DNA of 64,000 bases, from contig NZ_CP134772.1 in assembly GCF_031882575.1 (NCBI RefSeq), forward strand, positions 142,001-206,000, read 5' to 3'. Origin of the DNA: Pseudomonas sp. VD-NE ins (GTDB taxonomy: Bacteria > Pseudomonadota > Gammaproteobacteria > Pseudomonadales > Pseudomonadaceae). The notes beneath the pieces were generated by a model. That model saw only the letters and a program-made list of their open reading frames with translations. It had not been told where the DNA came from and did not search any database. The translations under genes were made by a program, and so were the position numbers. This document shows, one piece after another, positions 1-10,061 of the stretch (the first letter of the stretch is position 1; every line of letters begins with the position of its first letter).

Positions 1-3000
1 TCATCCCGTAGCGAGCAAAGACACCCACGGCCAGGCTGATGCCACGCCGGCGGCCAGCCCGGTCGCGGTGCCCGGCCAGAGTGTGGTGTTCGTCGACTCA
101 CGGGTGAAGGATGCCGACAGTCTGCTGCAAGGCATTGCTCCCGGCACGCAAGTGGTGAAACTCGACGCCAGCAAGGATGGTTTGCAACAGATCGCCGACT
201 TCCTTGATCAGCATCACGGCGTCAGCTCGGTGCAGATCATTGCCCACGGCAATGCCGGTGATTTGTGGCTGGGCAACAGTTATCTCTCGGCAGACAACGT
301 CGCCCAGCGCAGCGCGGTCCTCGCGGAAATCGGCAAGGACATGAACGCTGGCGGCGACATCCTGATTTACGGCTGCTACACCGCTGAAGGTGATCGTGGC
401 TTGATTTTTGTCGACTCGCTGGCGCAACTGACCGGGCGTGACGTGGCTGCTTCGAACAATCGCACCGGTGTCGGCGGCGACTGGGATCTGGAGATCGCCA
501 CCGGCACCATCGAAAGCGCCAACGTGCTCTCGAGCAAAGCCATGAGCGAGTACCAGTGGGGCCTCGCCACCTGGACGGCGACCAACAACCTCAACTCGGG
601 TGTCGGCTCGTTGCGCGCGGCGCTGGCTTCGGCGCAGAACGGCGATATCGTCACGTTCAGTTCGGGCATGACCGTTCAGCTCACTTCGGAGCTGCTGATC
701 AACAAGAACATCACCGTCGATGGCGACCTGAACAACGATGGCGTGGCCGACGTGACCCTCGATGGCCAGTACAAAACCCGCGTGGTGGAAGTCACCTCCG
801 GCAGCACCGTGACCCTCGACGGCTTGGTGATCACCAAAGGTCTGGTCGCCGGCAACGGTGGTAATGGCGGCTCGGCGGCGGTGGGCGCCATGGGCGGCGG
901 CATTTTCAACGCCGGCATTCTTACCCTGAACAACGTCACCGTGACCGCGAACGCCGCTTCCGGCGGTGGTGGTGGCGGGGGTGTGACCGGCGGTTATGTC
1001 GGCGGTGGCGGTGGCGGCGGTGCGGGTATCGGTGGCCAGACCGGTGGCCATGGCGGTACCTCCGGCCCGGGCACCGGCACTTATGCCGGGGGCGCAGGCA
1101 GTGCCAATGCTGGCGGTTATGGCGGCGGTTACAGCCCGACCGACATGGGCGGCCGTGGTGGCACCAGCACCGGTGGCGTGGGTGGCAACGGTGGCAGCGC
1201 CGGTGCCGGTTACAGTCATGGCGGCAATGGTGGTTCGGCGAGCAACGGCACGCTGTCGATTGGCGGCGGCGGCGGTGGTTCCGGCTGGGACAAAGTCGGC
1301 GGCGTCGGCGGTAATGCGGCCGGCGGTATCTATAACGCTGCGAGCGGCACCCTGAAAGTCATCGGCACCTCGGTCATCAGCAATAACATTGCTGCCGGCG
1401 GCGGCGGTGGTGGTGGCGGCGGGGTCGGCAGCAACGGTGCCGATGGCGGTGCCGGCGGTCGCGGCGTCGGGGCGATCTGGAACAACGGCGGTGTGGTGCT
1501 GATCACCGCGAGCAACTTCGCCGCGATCAGCGGCAACGGCGCCGCCAGCGGTGGCGGTGGTCTTTCCAACGGTGGTTCGACCGGCACGACGCCGAGCGCA
1601 CTGGTGGGGATCTACAACAACGGCGGCACCCTCAATACTGCTTACGTGGAACCGCCGACCGCCACCATCGTGGTCGCCGACACCGCGCTGAAAATCGGCG
1701 AAACCTCGCTGGTGACCATCACCTTCAGCCGCGCCGTCAACGGTTTTACCAACGCTGACCTGACCATTGCCAACGGCACGCTGAACAATGTGTCCAGCGC
1801 CGACGGCGGTATCACGTGGACGGCGACGTTTACGCCGACCAACAACATCACTGACACCACCAACCTCATCACCCTCGATAACACCGGGGTGACGGCGGTG
1901 TCCGACAGCGTGGCAGGCGTCGGCACTACCAACTCCAACAATTACGTCATCGATACTCAGCGACCGACCGCAACCATCGTGATGGCAGACACTGCCCTGA
2001 AAATCGGCGACACCTCGCTGGTGACCATCACGTTCAGCGAGGCAGTGAGCGGTTTCACCAACGCCGACCTGACCATTGCCAACGGTACGCTGACCAACGT
2101 CAGCAGCGTCGACGGCGGCATCACCTGGACGGCGACGTTCACCCCGACCGCGAGCATTACCGATGCCACCAACCTGATTACCCTGGACAACACCGGGGTG
2201 GCGGATCTGGCCGGCAACGCCGGCAGCGGCACCACCGATTCAGCCAATTACGCGATCGACACCGTGCGTCCGACCGCCACGATTGTGGTTGCCGACAACG
2301 CGCTGAATCTCGGCGAGACGTCGTTGGTGACCATCACCTTCAGCGAAGCGGTGAGCGGCTTCACCGCCGCCGACCTGACGGTGGCCAACGGCACCTTGAC
2401 CGGACTGAGCAGCAGCGACGGCATCACCTGGACGGCAACCTTTACGCCGAACAGCAGCACCACCGACGCGACCAACCTGATCACCCTGAACAACACCGGG
2501 GTTACGGATCTGGCCGGCAACACCGGTACCGGCACTACCGATTCCAACAACTATGCGATCGATACGCTACGGCCGACGGCAACCATCGTGGTCGCCGACA
2601 CTGCGCTGAAAATCGGTGAAACCTCGCTGGTGACCATCACCTTCAGCGAGGCGGTGAGCGGCTTCACCAACGCAGACCTGAGCATTGCCAACGGCACGTT
2701 GAGCGCTGTCAGCAGCGCGGATGGCGGCATCACCTGGACGGCGACGTTCACGCCGACCAGCAGCATCACTGACGCCACCAACCTGATCACCCTGAATAAC
2801 ACCGGGGTCGCCGATCTGGCGGGCAACACCGGCGTCGGTACCACTGATTCCAACAATTACGCGGTCGACACCGTGCGGCCGACCGCCACCGTGGTGTTCG
2901 CGCAAAACACTTTGAAAATTGGCGATACCTCGCTGGTGACCATCACCTTCAGTGAAGCGGTGAGCGGTTTCACCAACGCCGATCTGACCATCGCCAACGG

Positions 3001-6000
3001 CACCCTGACGGCGGTCAGCAGCGCGGATGGCGGGATTACCTGGACGGCGACGTTTACGCCGAGCGCGAACATCACCGATGCCACCAATCTGGTGACACTG
3101 GACAACACCGGCGTCGCCGACCTGGCCGGCAACGCTGGCAGCGGCACCACCGATTCGAACAATTACAGCATTGACACCCAGCGGCCGACCGCAACCATCG
3201 TCATGGCCGATCCTGCCCTGAGCGCCGGCGAAACCTCGCTGGTGACCATCACCTTCAGCGAAGCGATCAGCGGTTTCACCAACGCCGACCTGACCGTCCC
3301 CAACGGCACGCTGACGGCGGTCAGTACTGCGGACGGCGGCATTACCTGGACGGCGACGTTCACGCCGACCGTGGCGATCAACGACAGCACCAACGTCATC
3401 ACCCTGGCCAACGCCGGGATCGCTGACCTGGCCGGGAACGCCGGCACGGGCACGACCAACTCCGGCAACTTCACCATCAACACGGTGGCGCCAACCGCCA
3501 CCATCGTCGTCGCGGACAACAGCCTGACCATCGGCGAAACGTCGCTGGTGACCATCACCTTCAGCGAAGCCGTGAGCGGTTTCAACAACGCCGACCTGAC
3601 AATTGCCAACGGCACGCTCAGCGCAGTGAGCAGCAGCGACGGCGGCATTACCTGGACGGCGACCTTCACGCCGACCAGCAACATCACCGACGCCTCCAAC
3701 CTGATCAGCCTCGACAACAGCGGCGTGCAAAACGCCTCCGGCAACGCCGGTAACGGCACCACCGACTCAAACAATTACGCCATTGATACCCAACGCCCGA
3801 CCGCGACCATTGCACTCGCTGACTCGGCATTGAGCATCGGCCAGACCACCACCGTGACCATCACTTTCAGCGAGGCGGTGAGCGGTTTGACTCTGGCCGA
3901 TCTGACCGTGGCCAACGGCACGCTCTCCGGATTGAGCACGTCGGACAACATCACCTACACGGCGACGTTTACGCCGTCGGCGGGCATCACCGACACCAGC
4001 AACATCATCACCCTGGACAACACCGGCATCACTGACGTGGCGGGCAACTCCGGCAGCGGCACCACCGACTCGGGCAACTACGTGATCGACAACCAGCGCC
4101 CGACTGCAACCATCGTGATCGCCGACCCGACTCTGAGCGCCGGTGAAACCTCGTTGGTGACGATCACCTTCTCCGAGGCCGTGACGGGGTTCACCAACGC
4201 AGATCTGACCATTCCCAACGGCACAATGACCGCTGTCAGCAGCAGCGACGGCGGCATCACCTGGACAGCGACGTTCACGCCGACCGTCGGGGTCAACGAC
4301 ACCAGCAACATCATCACCCTTGCCAACACCGGTATCGCTGACCTGGCCGGGAACGCTGGCACGGGCACGACCAACTCCGGCAACTTCACCATCAACACCG
4401 TGGCGCCAACCGCGACCATCGTCGTCGCGGACAACAGCCTGACCATCGGCGAAACGTCGCTGGTGACCATCACCTTCAGCGAAGCCGTGAGCGGTTTCAA
4501 CAACGCCGACCTGACGATTGCCAACGGTACGCTGACGGCGGTGAGCAGCAGCGACGGCGGTATCACCTGGACGGCGACCTTCACGCCGACCAGCAACATC
4601 ACCGACGCCTCCAACCTGATCAGCCTCGACAACAGCGGCGTGCAAAACGCCTCCGGCAACGCCGGTAACGGCACCACCGACTCAAACAATTACGCCATTG
4701 ATACCCAACGCCCGACCGCGACCATTGCACTCGCTGACTCGGCATTGAGCATCGGCCAGACCACCACCGTGACCATCACTTTCAGCGAGGCGGTGAGCGG
4801 TTTGACTCTGGCCGATCTGACCGTGGCCAACGGCACGCTCTCCGGATTGAGCACGTCGGACAACATCACCTACACGGCGACGTTTACGCCGTCGGCGGGC
4901 ATCACCGACACCAGCAACATCATCACCCTGGACAACACCGGCATCACTGACGTGGCGGGCAACTCCGGCAGCGGCACCACCGACTCGGGCAACTACGTGA
5001 TCGATAGCCAGCGCCCGACCGCCACGATTGTCATCAGTGACACCGATCTGCGTCCCGGCGAAACCGCCCTCGTCACAATCACTTTCAGCGAGGCGGTCAC
5101 GGGCTTCGACAATTCCGACCTGAGCGTTGCCAACGGCACGCTGAGCAACGTCTCGTCGAGCGACGGCGGCATCACCTGGACCGCCACGTTTACCCCGACC
5201 ATTGGCCTCAGCGATGCCACTAACCTGATCGTGCTGAACAACTCAGGCATCAGCGATCTGGCCGGCAATGCGGGCATCGGCATCACCAACTCGGCCAACT
5301 ACGCGGTGCAGACCGAAGTGCCGACCGCGACCATTGTCGTCGCGGATACCGCGCTCAAGGCCGGCGAAACCTCGGCGGTGACCATCACCTTCAACGAGGC
5401 GGTCAGCGGTTTCACCAACGCGGATCTGACCATCGCCAACGGCACCCTGAGCAATGTGGCCTCCAGCGACGGTGGCATTACCTGGACCGCTACGCTGACG
5501 CCGACCGCCAACATCACCGACACCAGCAACCTGATCACCCTCGACAACAGTGGCGTAACCAACGCTTCTGGCAACGGTGGCGTCGGCACCACCGATTCGA
5601 ACAATTTCGCCATCGACACGGCGTTGCCGACCGCAACCATTGTGGTCGTCGACAATCGCCTGGGCATCGGTGAAACCACCACGGTCACTATCACTTTCAG
5701 TGAAGCAGTCAGCGGTTTTGACCTGTCGGACATCAGCGTTGCCAACGGCACACTGGCGAACCTGACCAGCAGCGACGGCGGCATCACCTGGACCGCCACG
5801 CTGACGCCGACGGCGAACGTCAATGACACCACCAACCTGATCATCGTCGACACCGCCGGTGTGCAGGACCTGGCCGGCAACCTTGGCGCCAGCATCGCCA
5901 TCTCTAACAACTACGCGCTGGATGCGACCCGGCCAACGGTGGACATCGTGGTCGCCAATTCGCACTTGGGCATCGGCCAGACCACCACGGTGACCTTCAC

Positions 6001-7126
6001 TTTCAGCGAGGCGGTGAGCAATTTCGACTTGTCTGATCTGAGCGTGACCAACGGTGATCTGAGCAACCTCAGCAGCAGCGATGGCGGCAAGACCTGGACG
6101 GCGACGTTCACGCCGACCGCAAATATTACCGACCCAAGCAACTTCATTGCGCTGGACACCAGCAACGTCACGGATCTGGCCGGTAACGTCGGCAGCACGG
6201 TGGCGGTGTCGAACAACTATGCGCTGGACAGCGAACGGCCAACGGCGACGGTGGTGATTGCCAATCCGAATCTCGGTCTCGGCCAGACCTCACAGGTGAT
6301 CATCACCTTCAATGAGGCGGTCAGCGGTTTTGATCTGGCGGACATCAATGTTGGCAATGGCACCTTGTCCAACCTGAGCAGCAGCGACGGCGGCAAAACC
6401 TGGACCGCGACCCTGACGCCGAATGCCAACGTCAACAGCGCCAGCAATGCCATCAGCGTCAACAGCGCCGGGGTCAGTGATCTGTCCGGCAACAGTGGCA
6501 GCGGCATCAGCAGCTCGAACAATTACGCGATCAACACTGTGCCGCCAGTCGTTCCACCAACGCCGCCCACTACGCCAACCAGTGTGGTTATTCCCGATCC
6601 ACTGATTCGCAGCAGCGACCCGGTGGTGCCTCCACCGCCACCAAGCTTGCCGCTGCAACCGATCATCTTCACCGCGCCGACCGGCGACCTCGGCTCCCCG
6701 CTGACCTTCGCGCCGCTGTTCGAGCAACGGGTGATCGGCAATGGCATCCGTCCGCTGGGCGATATTTTCATCAATCACGGTGCCCTCAGCCGCAGTTACA
6801 TCGCGCAAGTGTTCAGCAGCAGCGACAGCGGCGGTGATGGATCCGGTCACGGCTTCCTCGGTTTTGGCGGGGGTGACGGCGGCGTGTTCGGCAGCAGCAC
6901 ACTGGCGGGCCTGTTCAATCAGGACAGTGCCGCCGAGCGCGATTCATTGAACGCGTTCGGCAGTCAGTCACTCAAGGCGGGGGATGTTTCGCAAGGCCTG
7001 CGTGGCGTATTTGGCGCGCCGACGCTGGGCCAGCAACTGCAACAACTCAAAGACAACGAACAGCACCGGGTCGACAACCTGGCGGCAGCACTGCAACAGG
7101 TCGGCATCAGCGAAATATCGGCCTGA
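1..7126 (+). CDS. Giant secreted adhesin with DUF4347 and 16 Ig-like repeats (5' end outside window)
   Basis: The reading frame is open from base 2, so the true start lies upstream; a GTG at 68 is only internal. At least 2,374 codons are visible. Order: a DUF4347 domain (bases about 80-560, with IIAHGNAGDLWLG and ILIYGCYT), typical of the N-terminus of large secreted pseudomonad proteins; a right-handed beta-helix-like, extremely glycine-rich part (about 570-1640); 16 tandem Ig-like repeats of about 102 residues (1651-6540), each starting (P)TATIVVAD and carrying TFSEAVSGF and TWTATFTP; then a proline-rich linker and a C-terminal part of about 200 residues. I see no RTX nonapeptides. The following gene is a TolC-type channel, which suggests type I secretion; the ABC and membrane-fusion genes would lie upstream. 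Likely role: surface adhesion or biofilm matrix protein (inference). Confidence 0.85.
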   Translation, partial: HPVASKDTHGQADATPAASPVAVPGQSVVFVDSRVKDADSLLQGIAPGTQVVKLDASKDGLQQIADFLDQHHGVSSVQIIAHGNAGDLWLGNSYLSADNVAQRSAVLAEIGKDMNAGGDILIYGCYTAEGDRGLIFVDSLAQLTGRDVAASNNRTGVGGDWDLEIATGTIESANVLSSKAMSEYQWGLATWTATNNLNSGVGSLRAALASAQNGDIVTFSSGMTVQLTSELLINKNITVDGDLNNDGVADVTLDGQYKTRVVEVTSGSTVTLDGLVITKGLVAGNGGNGGSAAVGAMGGGIFNAGILTLNNVTVTANAASGGGGGGGVTGGYVGGGGGGGAGIGGQTGGHGGTSGPGTGTYAGGAGSANAGGYGGGYSPTDMGGRGGTSTGGVGGNGGSAGAGYSHGGNGGSASNGTLSIGGGGGGSGWDKVGGVGGNAAGGIYNAASGTLKVIGTSVISNNIAAGGGGGGGGGVGSNGADGGAGGRGVGAIWNNGGVVLITASNFAAISGNGAASGGGGLSNGGSTGTTPSALVGIYNNGGTLNTAYVEPPTATIVVADTALKIGETSLVTITFSRAVNGFTNADLTIANGTLNNVSSADGGITWTATFTPTNNITDTTNLITLDNTGVTAVSDSVAGVGTTNSNNYVIDTQRPTATIVMADTALKIGDTSLVTITFSEAVSGFTNADLTIANGTLTNVSSVDGGITWTATFTPTASITDATNLITLDNTGVADLAGNAGSGTTDSANYAIDTVRPTATIVVADNALNLGETSLVTITFSEAVSGFTAADLTVANGTLTGLSSSDGITWTATFTPNSSTTDATNLITLNNTGVTDLAGNTGTGTTDSNNYAIDTLRPTATIVVADTALKIGETSLVTITFSEAVSGFTNADLSIANGTLSAVSSADGGITWTATFTPTSSITDATNLITLNNTGVADLAGNTGVGTTDSNNYAVDTVRPTATVVFAQNTLKIGDTSLVTITFSEAVSGFTNADLTIANGTLTAVSSADGGITWTATFTPSANITDATNLVTLDNTGVADLAGNAGSGTTDSNNYSIDTQRPTATIVMADPALSAGETSLVTITFSEAISGFTNADLTVPNGTLTAVSTADGGITWTATFTPTVAINDSTNVITLANAGIADLAGNAGTGTTNSGNFTINTVAPTATIVVADNSLTIGETSLVTITFSEAVSGFNNADLTIANGTLSAVSSSDGGITWTATFTPTSNITDASNLISLDNSGVQNASGNAGNGTTDSNNYAIDTQRPTATIALADSALSIGQTTTVTITFSEAVSGLTLADLTVANGTLSGLSTSDNITYTATFTPSAGITDTSNIITLDNTGITDVAGNSGSGTTDSGNYVIDNQRPTATIVIADPTLSAGETSLVTITFSEAVTGFTNADLTIPNGTMTAVSSSDGGITWTATFTPTVGVNDTSNIITLANTGIADLAGNAGTGTTNSGNFTINTVAPTATIVVADNSLTIGETSLVTITFSEAVSGFNNADLTIANGTLTAVSSSDGGITWTATFTPTSNITDASNLISLDNSGVQNASGNAGNGTTDSNNYAIDTQRPTATIALADSALSIGQTTTVTITFSEAVSGLTLADLTVANGTLSGLSTSDNITYTATFTPSAGITDTSNIITLDNTGITDVAGNSGSGTTDSGNYVIDSQRPTATIVISDTDLRPGETALVTITFSEAVTGFDNSDLSVANGTLSNVSSSDGGITWTATFTPTIGLSDATNLIVLNNSGISDLAGNAGIGITNSANYAVQTEVPTATIVVADTALKAGETSAVTITFNEAVSGFTNADLTIANGTLSNVASSDGGITWTATLTPTANITDTSNLITLDNSGVTNASGNGGVGTTDSNNFAIDTALPTATIVVVDNRLGIGETTTVTITFSEAVSGFDLSDISVANGTLANLTSSDGGITWTATLTPTANVNDTTNLIIVDTAGVQDLAGNLGASIAISNNYALDATRPTVDIVVANSHLGIGQTTTVTFTFSEAVSNFDLSDLSVTNGDLSNLSSSDGGKTWTATFTPTANITDPSNFIALDTSNVTDLAGNVGSTVAVSNNYALDSERPTATVVIANPNLGLGQTSQVIITFNEAVSGFDLADINVGNGTLSNLSSSDGGKTWTATLTPNANVNSASNAISVNSAGVSDLSGNSGSGISSSNNYAINTVPPVVPPTPPTTPTSVVIPDPLIRSSDPVVPPPPPSLPLQPIIFTAPTGDLGSPLTFAPLFEQRVIGNGIRPLGDIFINHGALSRSYIAQVFSSSDSGGDGSGHGFLGFGGGDGGVFGSSTLAGLFNQDSAAERDSLNAFGSQSLKAGDVSQGLRGVFGAPTLGQQLQQLKDNEQHRVDNLAAALQQVGISEISA
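1651..6540 (+). repeat. 16 tandem Ig-like repeat units inside the adhesin gene
   Basis: Sixteen coding repeats of about 303-306 bp. Each opens with a PTATIVVAD-like strand and ends near SNNYAIDT. Two three-unit stretches are almost identical at DNA level: bases 3421-4089 recur at 4336-5004, an offset of exactly 915 bp with only scattered differences. The other units are more diverged. This suggests a recent duplication or gene conversion within an old array. Confidence 0.9.
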
Positions 7127-7172
7127 ACCAACCATTACTCAACACTGTGCGGGACCTAGGGGCGATCCAGGG

Positions 7173-8690
7173 ATGAAGAGAAGTCAGAAGTTGTTCGGCG
7201 CCAGCCTGCTGGCGCTGGCGATCAGCGGATGTGCAGTGACCAGTGAACCGATTGAGCGCAGCGTCAGTGAACAGCGTGCCAAAAGCGATCTGCAAGGCAT
7301 GTACAAGGATCAGGAACCGCTGCGCGGCCCGTTGACCCTGCACCAGGCCATGGCCCGCGCCGTGAAGTACAACCTCGAAGGCCGCTTGAAGATCATGGAG
7401 GAAGCGCTGGCCAAGCGGCAGCTCGACCTCGCCAGTTTCGACATGCTGCCGCGCATGGCGCTGGACGCCGGCTACGTCGGGCGCAACAACGTCAACGCCT
7501 CCAGCAGCCAGAGCGTACGCACCGGCACCCAGTCTCTGGAACCGTCGACTTCGCAGGATCGTGACCGCGAAGTCGCCGACCTGACCATGGTCTGGAACGT
7601 CCTCGACTTCGGCGTCAGCTATATCAGCGCCAAACAGCAGGGTGACCAACGCCTGATCGTCCAGGAACGGCGCCGCAAGGTGATCAACACCATCGTTCAG
7701 GACGTGCGCTCGGCCTATTGGCGGGCGATGGCCGCCGAACGTCTGCTCAAGCAGATCGACAGCCTGATGGCGCGAGTGCAGACCGCCCGCGACAACAGCC
7801 AGACCCTGAGCGACCAACGCATTGGCGATCCGGTGCAATCGCTCGGTTACCAGCGCTCGTTGATCGAAGCCACCCGGCAACTGGAAGAACAGCGCCGTGC
7901 CTTGTCGCTGGCGAAAACCGAACTGGCGACGCTGATCAACTTGCCGCTGGGCACCCCTTTAACCTTGGCCACCGATGACGGTTATCAGATTCCTGAGCTC
8001 AAGGTCGATCTGGCCAAACTCGAACAGGAAGCCCTGACCAGTCGCCCGGAACTGCGTGAACAGGATTACCAGACGCGCATCAGCGCCGCCGAAACCCGCA
8101 AGGCCATGTTGCGCTTGCTGCCAGGCCTTGAGTTTTCTGCTGGCGGCCACTACGACAGCAACTCCTTCCTTGTCGAGCAGGGCTGGGCCGACTATGGCGT
8201 GAAAGTCACCTGGAACCTGTTCAACGTGATCTCCGCTCCGGCGGCGATCAACGTCGCCAAGGCCGGCGAAGAAGTGGCCACTGCGCGGCGACAAGCAATG
8301 TCGATCGCGGTGCTCGCGCAGCTCTATGTGGCCAACGCCAACTATCAAGAAGCCATGCGTCAGTTCAAGACCAATCAACAACTGTCGGACATCGACGGGC
8401 AAATCGTCGGTCAATTGCGCAACCGTCATCAGGCGGCCGGGATCGGTGAGCTGGAACTGATTCAAGGCGAGCTGAACAACCTGCAAGCGGACCTGCGCCG
8501 CGATCTGTCGTACGCCGATCTGCGCAATGCCTACGGCCAGATCTTCGCCAGTGCCGGCCTCGATCCGCTGCCGGATCAGGTGCAGTCGACCGAAGTGCAG
8601 TCGATCGCCACCGCGCTGGCCAACCGCGAGTCGGCGTGGGCGTCGGGGGATATTTCGGTGCCGGTGGTGGCGCATGCCCCAGCGCAGTGA
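7173..8690 (+). CDS. TolC-family outer-membrane lipoprotein of a type I secretion system
   Basis: The protein has 505 residues. It starts with a lipoprotein signal (MKRSQKLFGASLLALAISGC, lipobox ISGC, acylated Cys at position 20) and then shows the alternating coiled-coil and strand pattern of the OEP/TolC family, with two repeats (a motif such as LTLHQAMARAVKYN early, SRPELREQ at mid-length). It would form the outer-membrane exit duct. The gene begins 46 bp after the adhesin stop, and the next gene starts inside its last codons, so all look co-transcribed. The natural cargo is the adhesin (inference from position). The start at 7173 was chosen because it gives the complete lipoprotein signal; the open frame upstream only overlaps adhesin coding sequence. 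Confidence 0.88.
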   Translation: MKRSQKLFGASLLALAISGCAVTSEPIERSVSEQRAKSDLQGMYKDQEPLRGPLTLHQAMARAVKYNLEGRLKIMEEALAKRQLDLASFDMLPRMALDAGYVGRNNVNASSSQSVRTGTQSLEPSTSQDRDREVADLTMVWNVLDFGVSYISAKQQGDQRLIVQERRRKVINTIVQDVRSAYWRAMAAERLLKQIDSLMARVQTARDNSQTLSDQRIGDPVQSLGYQRSLIEATRQLEEQRRALSLAKTELATLINLPLGTPLTLATDDGYQIPELKVDLAKLEQEALTSRPELREQDYQTRISAAETRKAMLRLLPGLEFSAGGHYDSNSFLVEQGWADYGVKVTWNLFNVISAPAAINVAKAGEEVATARRQAMSIAVLAQLYVANANYQEAMRQFKTNQQLSDIDGQIVGQLRNRHQAAGIGELELIQGELNNLQADLRRDLSYADLRNAYGQIFASAGLDPLPDQVQSTEVQSIATALANRESAWASGDISVPVVAHAPAQ

Positions 8691-9279
8691 TGTGCTGGCG
8701 CCCAGCGCCAGCATCAGCCGCACGCAACGCGAGGCCCGCAATGGTCATCGGGGTGCGGCGATCCTCCTGACCGGTTTGCCGGCGGCAGGCAAATCGACAT
8801 TGGCGCAAGCGCTGCAGGCCACGCTGTTCGGGGATGGTTGGCAAAGTGTGGTGCTCGATGGCGACAGTTTGCGTACCGGACTCAACCGGGATTTGGGCTT
8901 CAGCGATGCCGATCGCCAGGAAAACATTCGCCGCGCCAGCGAACTCGCGGCGCTGCTGGTGGACAACGGGCAAATCGTGATTCTGGCGATGATTGCGCCG
9001 TTGGCCGAGCTGCGTGAGGTGTTTGCGCAACGCTTGCGGGACGACTATCGCGAAGTCTGGTGCAACGCGTCACTGGCGGTGTGCGAGCAGCGTGATCCGA
9101 AAGGGCATTACGCCCGCGCCCGACGCGGCGACTTGCCCGGGTTTACCGGCGTTTCCGCGCCCTACGAGCCGCCGGCGCAACCGTCATTGGTGCTCGACAC
9201 CGGCGCGCAAACGGTGGAAGCCTGCCTTGATCGATTGCTGACTTGGCTCGGCGAGTGCGCGGTGTTGCCCAGGACATGA
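8674..9279 (+). CDS. Adenylylsulfate (APS) kinase, CysC type
   Basis: The 201-residue protein makes PAPS from APS and ATP. Visible features are the P-loop GLPAAGKST, the APS-binding stretch LDGDSLRTGLNRDLGFS, QENIRR, and the C-terminal CEQRDPKGHYARARRGDLPGFTG region, all diagnostic of CysC. The family's phosphorylatable Ser in the F-I-S-P motif reads M-I-A-P here, that is, Ala. The ATG overlaps the end of the TolC-like gene by 17 bases, and the stop overlaps the next start (ATGA). Pseudomonads usually reduce APS directly and already carry a CysNC fusion, so a separate kinase inside a secretion operon points to PAPS supply for sulfation by the sulfotransferase two genes downstream (inference). 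Confidence 0.9.
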   Translation: MPQRSDVLAPSASISRTQREARNGHRGAAILLTGLPAAGKSTLAQALQATLFGDGWQSVVLDGDSLRTGLNRDLGFSDADRQENIRRASELAALLVDNGQIVILAMIAPLAELREVFAQRLRDDYREVWCNASLAVCEQRDPKGHYARARRGDLPGFTGVSAPYEPPAQPSLVLDTGAQTVEACLDRLLTWLGECAVLPRT

Positions 9280-10061
9280 GCCGGCCGGCGTTCTCGCGTT
9301 TGCCGGTGACGGTGGATTTGCCGCTGTTGCTGCAAGCGCTGGCGGCGATTGCCGACGACGCCTGGCGCAGTCACTTCAACACCGAGTATTTCTCGGGTGA
9401 CTGGAGTGGCGTCGCGCTGATTTCGGCAGCCGATGCGTTGACCGAACTGTCGCCCGGTCGCGGTGAGCCGTTGCTACGCGAACCGTGGTTGCGTGATGAG
9501 CGCTGGCGCCACGGCTTGCGCAATCTGTCGCTGAATATCGTCAGCGCTCGACTGCTGCGCCTGGGTCCTGGCGCGCGCGTTCACGAACATCGCGATTACG
9601 ATCTGAATGGCCCGGACGCCGATCGCCGTTTGCACATTCCGTTGCTCAGTCCGCCCAATGTCGACTTCTGGCTCGACGGCCAACGCGTGCCGATGGCCGC
9701 AGGGGAATGCTGGTTTCTCGATCTCGCCCGTCCGCACCGAGTGGATAACCGCGATACTTCTGCGCGTATTCATCTGGTTATCGATTGCAAACCCGATGCC
9801 TGGCTTGAGCAGATGATCGTCGAAGGATTGCCCGACACACCAGCGCCGGGTTTGGCCGATACCGACTTGCAGCGCTTTCAAAGGCTGGTGACTGAGGATG
9901 ACTCGCTGTCACTGGCCTTGCGCACGCTGCATGACCCTGAGGTGTTTATCGCCCGAACGCTGGAACTCGCGGCGGAACGCGGCTTGGTATTTTCTCGCGA
10001 AGAACTGCGTACCGCGATGCGCAATGGTCGGCGGCAATGGAACGAACAATGGTGCGGTTGA
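9276..10061 (+). CDS. Aspartyl/asparaginyl beta-hydroxylase-like Fe(II)/2-oxoglutarate oxygenase
   Basis: The protein has 261 residues. The central domain matches the aspartyl/asparaginyl beta-hydroxylase family: LRLGPGARVHEHRDYDL supplies the HxD-type metal ligands, and a distal His lies in the LARPHRVDN motif, followed by RIHLVIDCK. Such enzymes hydroxylate Asp or Asn side chains; some bacterial relatives act on other substrates. It starts at the ATGA overlap with the APS kinase, and its stop lies 25 bases inside the sulfotransferase gene, so the three are almost certainly translationally coupled. The C-terminal 80 residues are not recognised. Substrate unknown; the adhesin or another product of the operon is a guess from context. 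Confidence 0.78.
   Translation: MSRPAFSRLPVTVDLPLLLQALAAIADDAWRSHFNTEYFSGDWSGVALISAADALTELSPGRGEPLLREPWLRDERWRHGLRNLSLNIVSARLLRLGPGARVHEHRDYDLNGPDADRRLHIPLLSPPNVDFWLDGQRVPMAAGECWFLDLARPHRVDNRDTSARIHLVIDCKPDAWLEQMIVEGLPDTPAPGLADTDLQRFQRLVTEDDSLSLALRTLHDPEVFIARTLELAAERGLVFSREELRTAMRNGRRQWNEQWCG

Noticed and set aside
1651..6540. Regular repeats that could suggest a CRISPR array
   Set aside because: The units are ~306 bp, coding and continuous, with no short repeats and unique spacers; no cas genes are present.
98..7000. Many long open frames on the minus strand opposite the adhesin gene, repeated every ~306 bases
   Set aside because: They mirror the tandem repeats and arise from GC-rich codon use; their translations have no family signals or ribosome sites.
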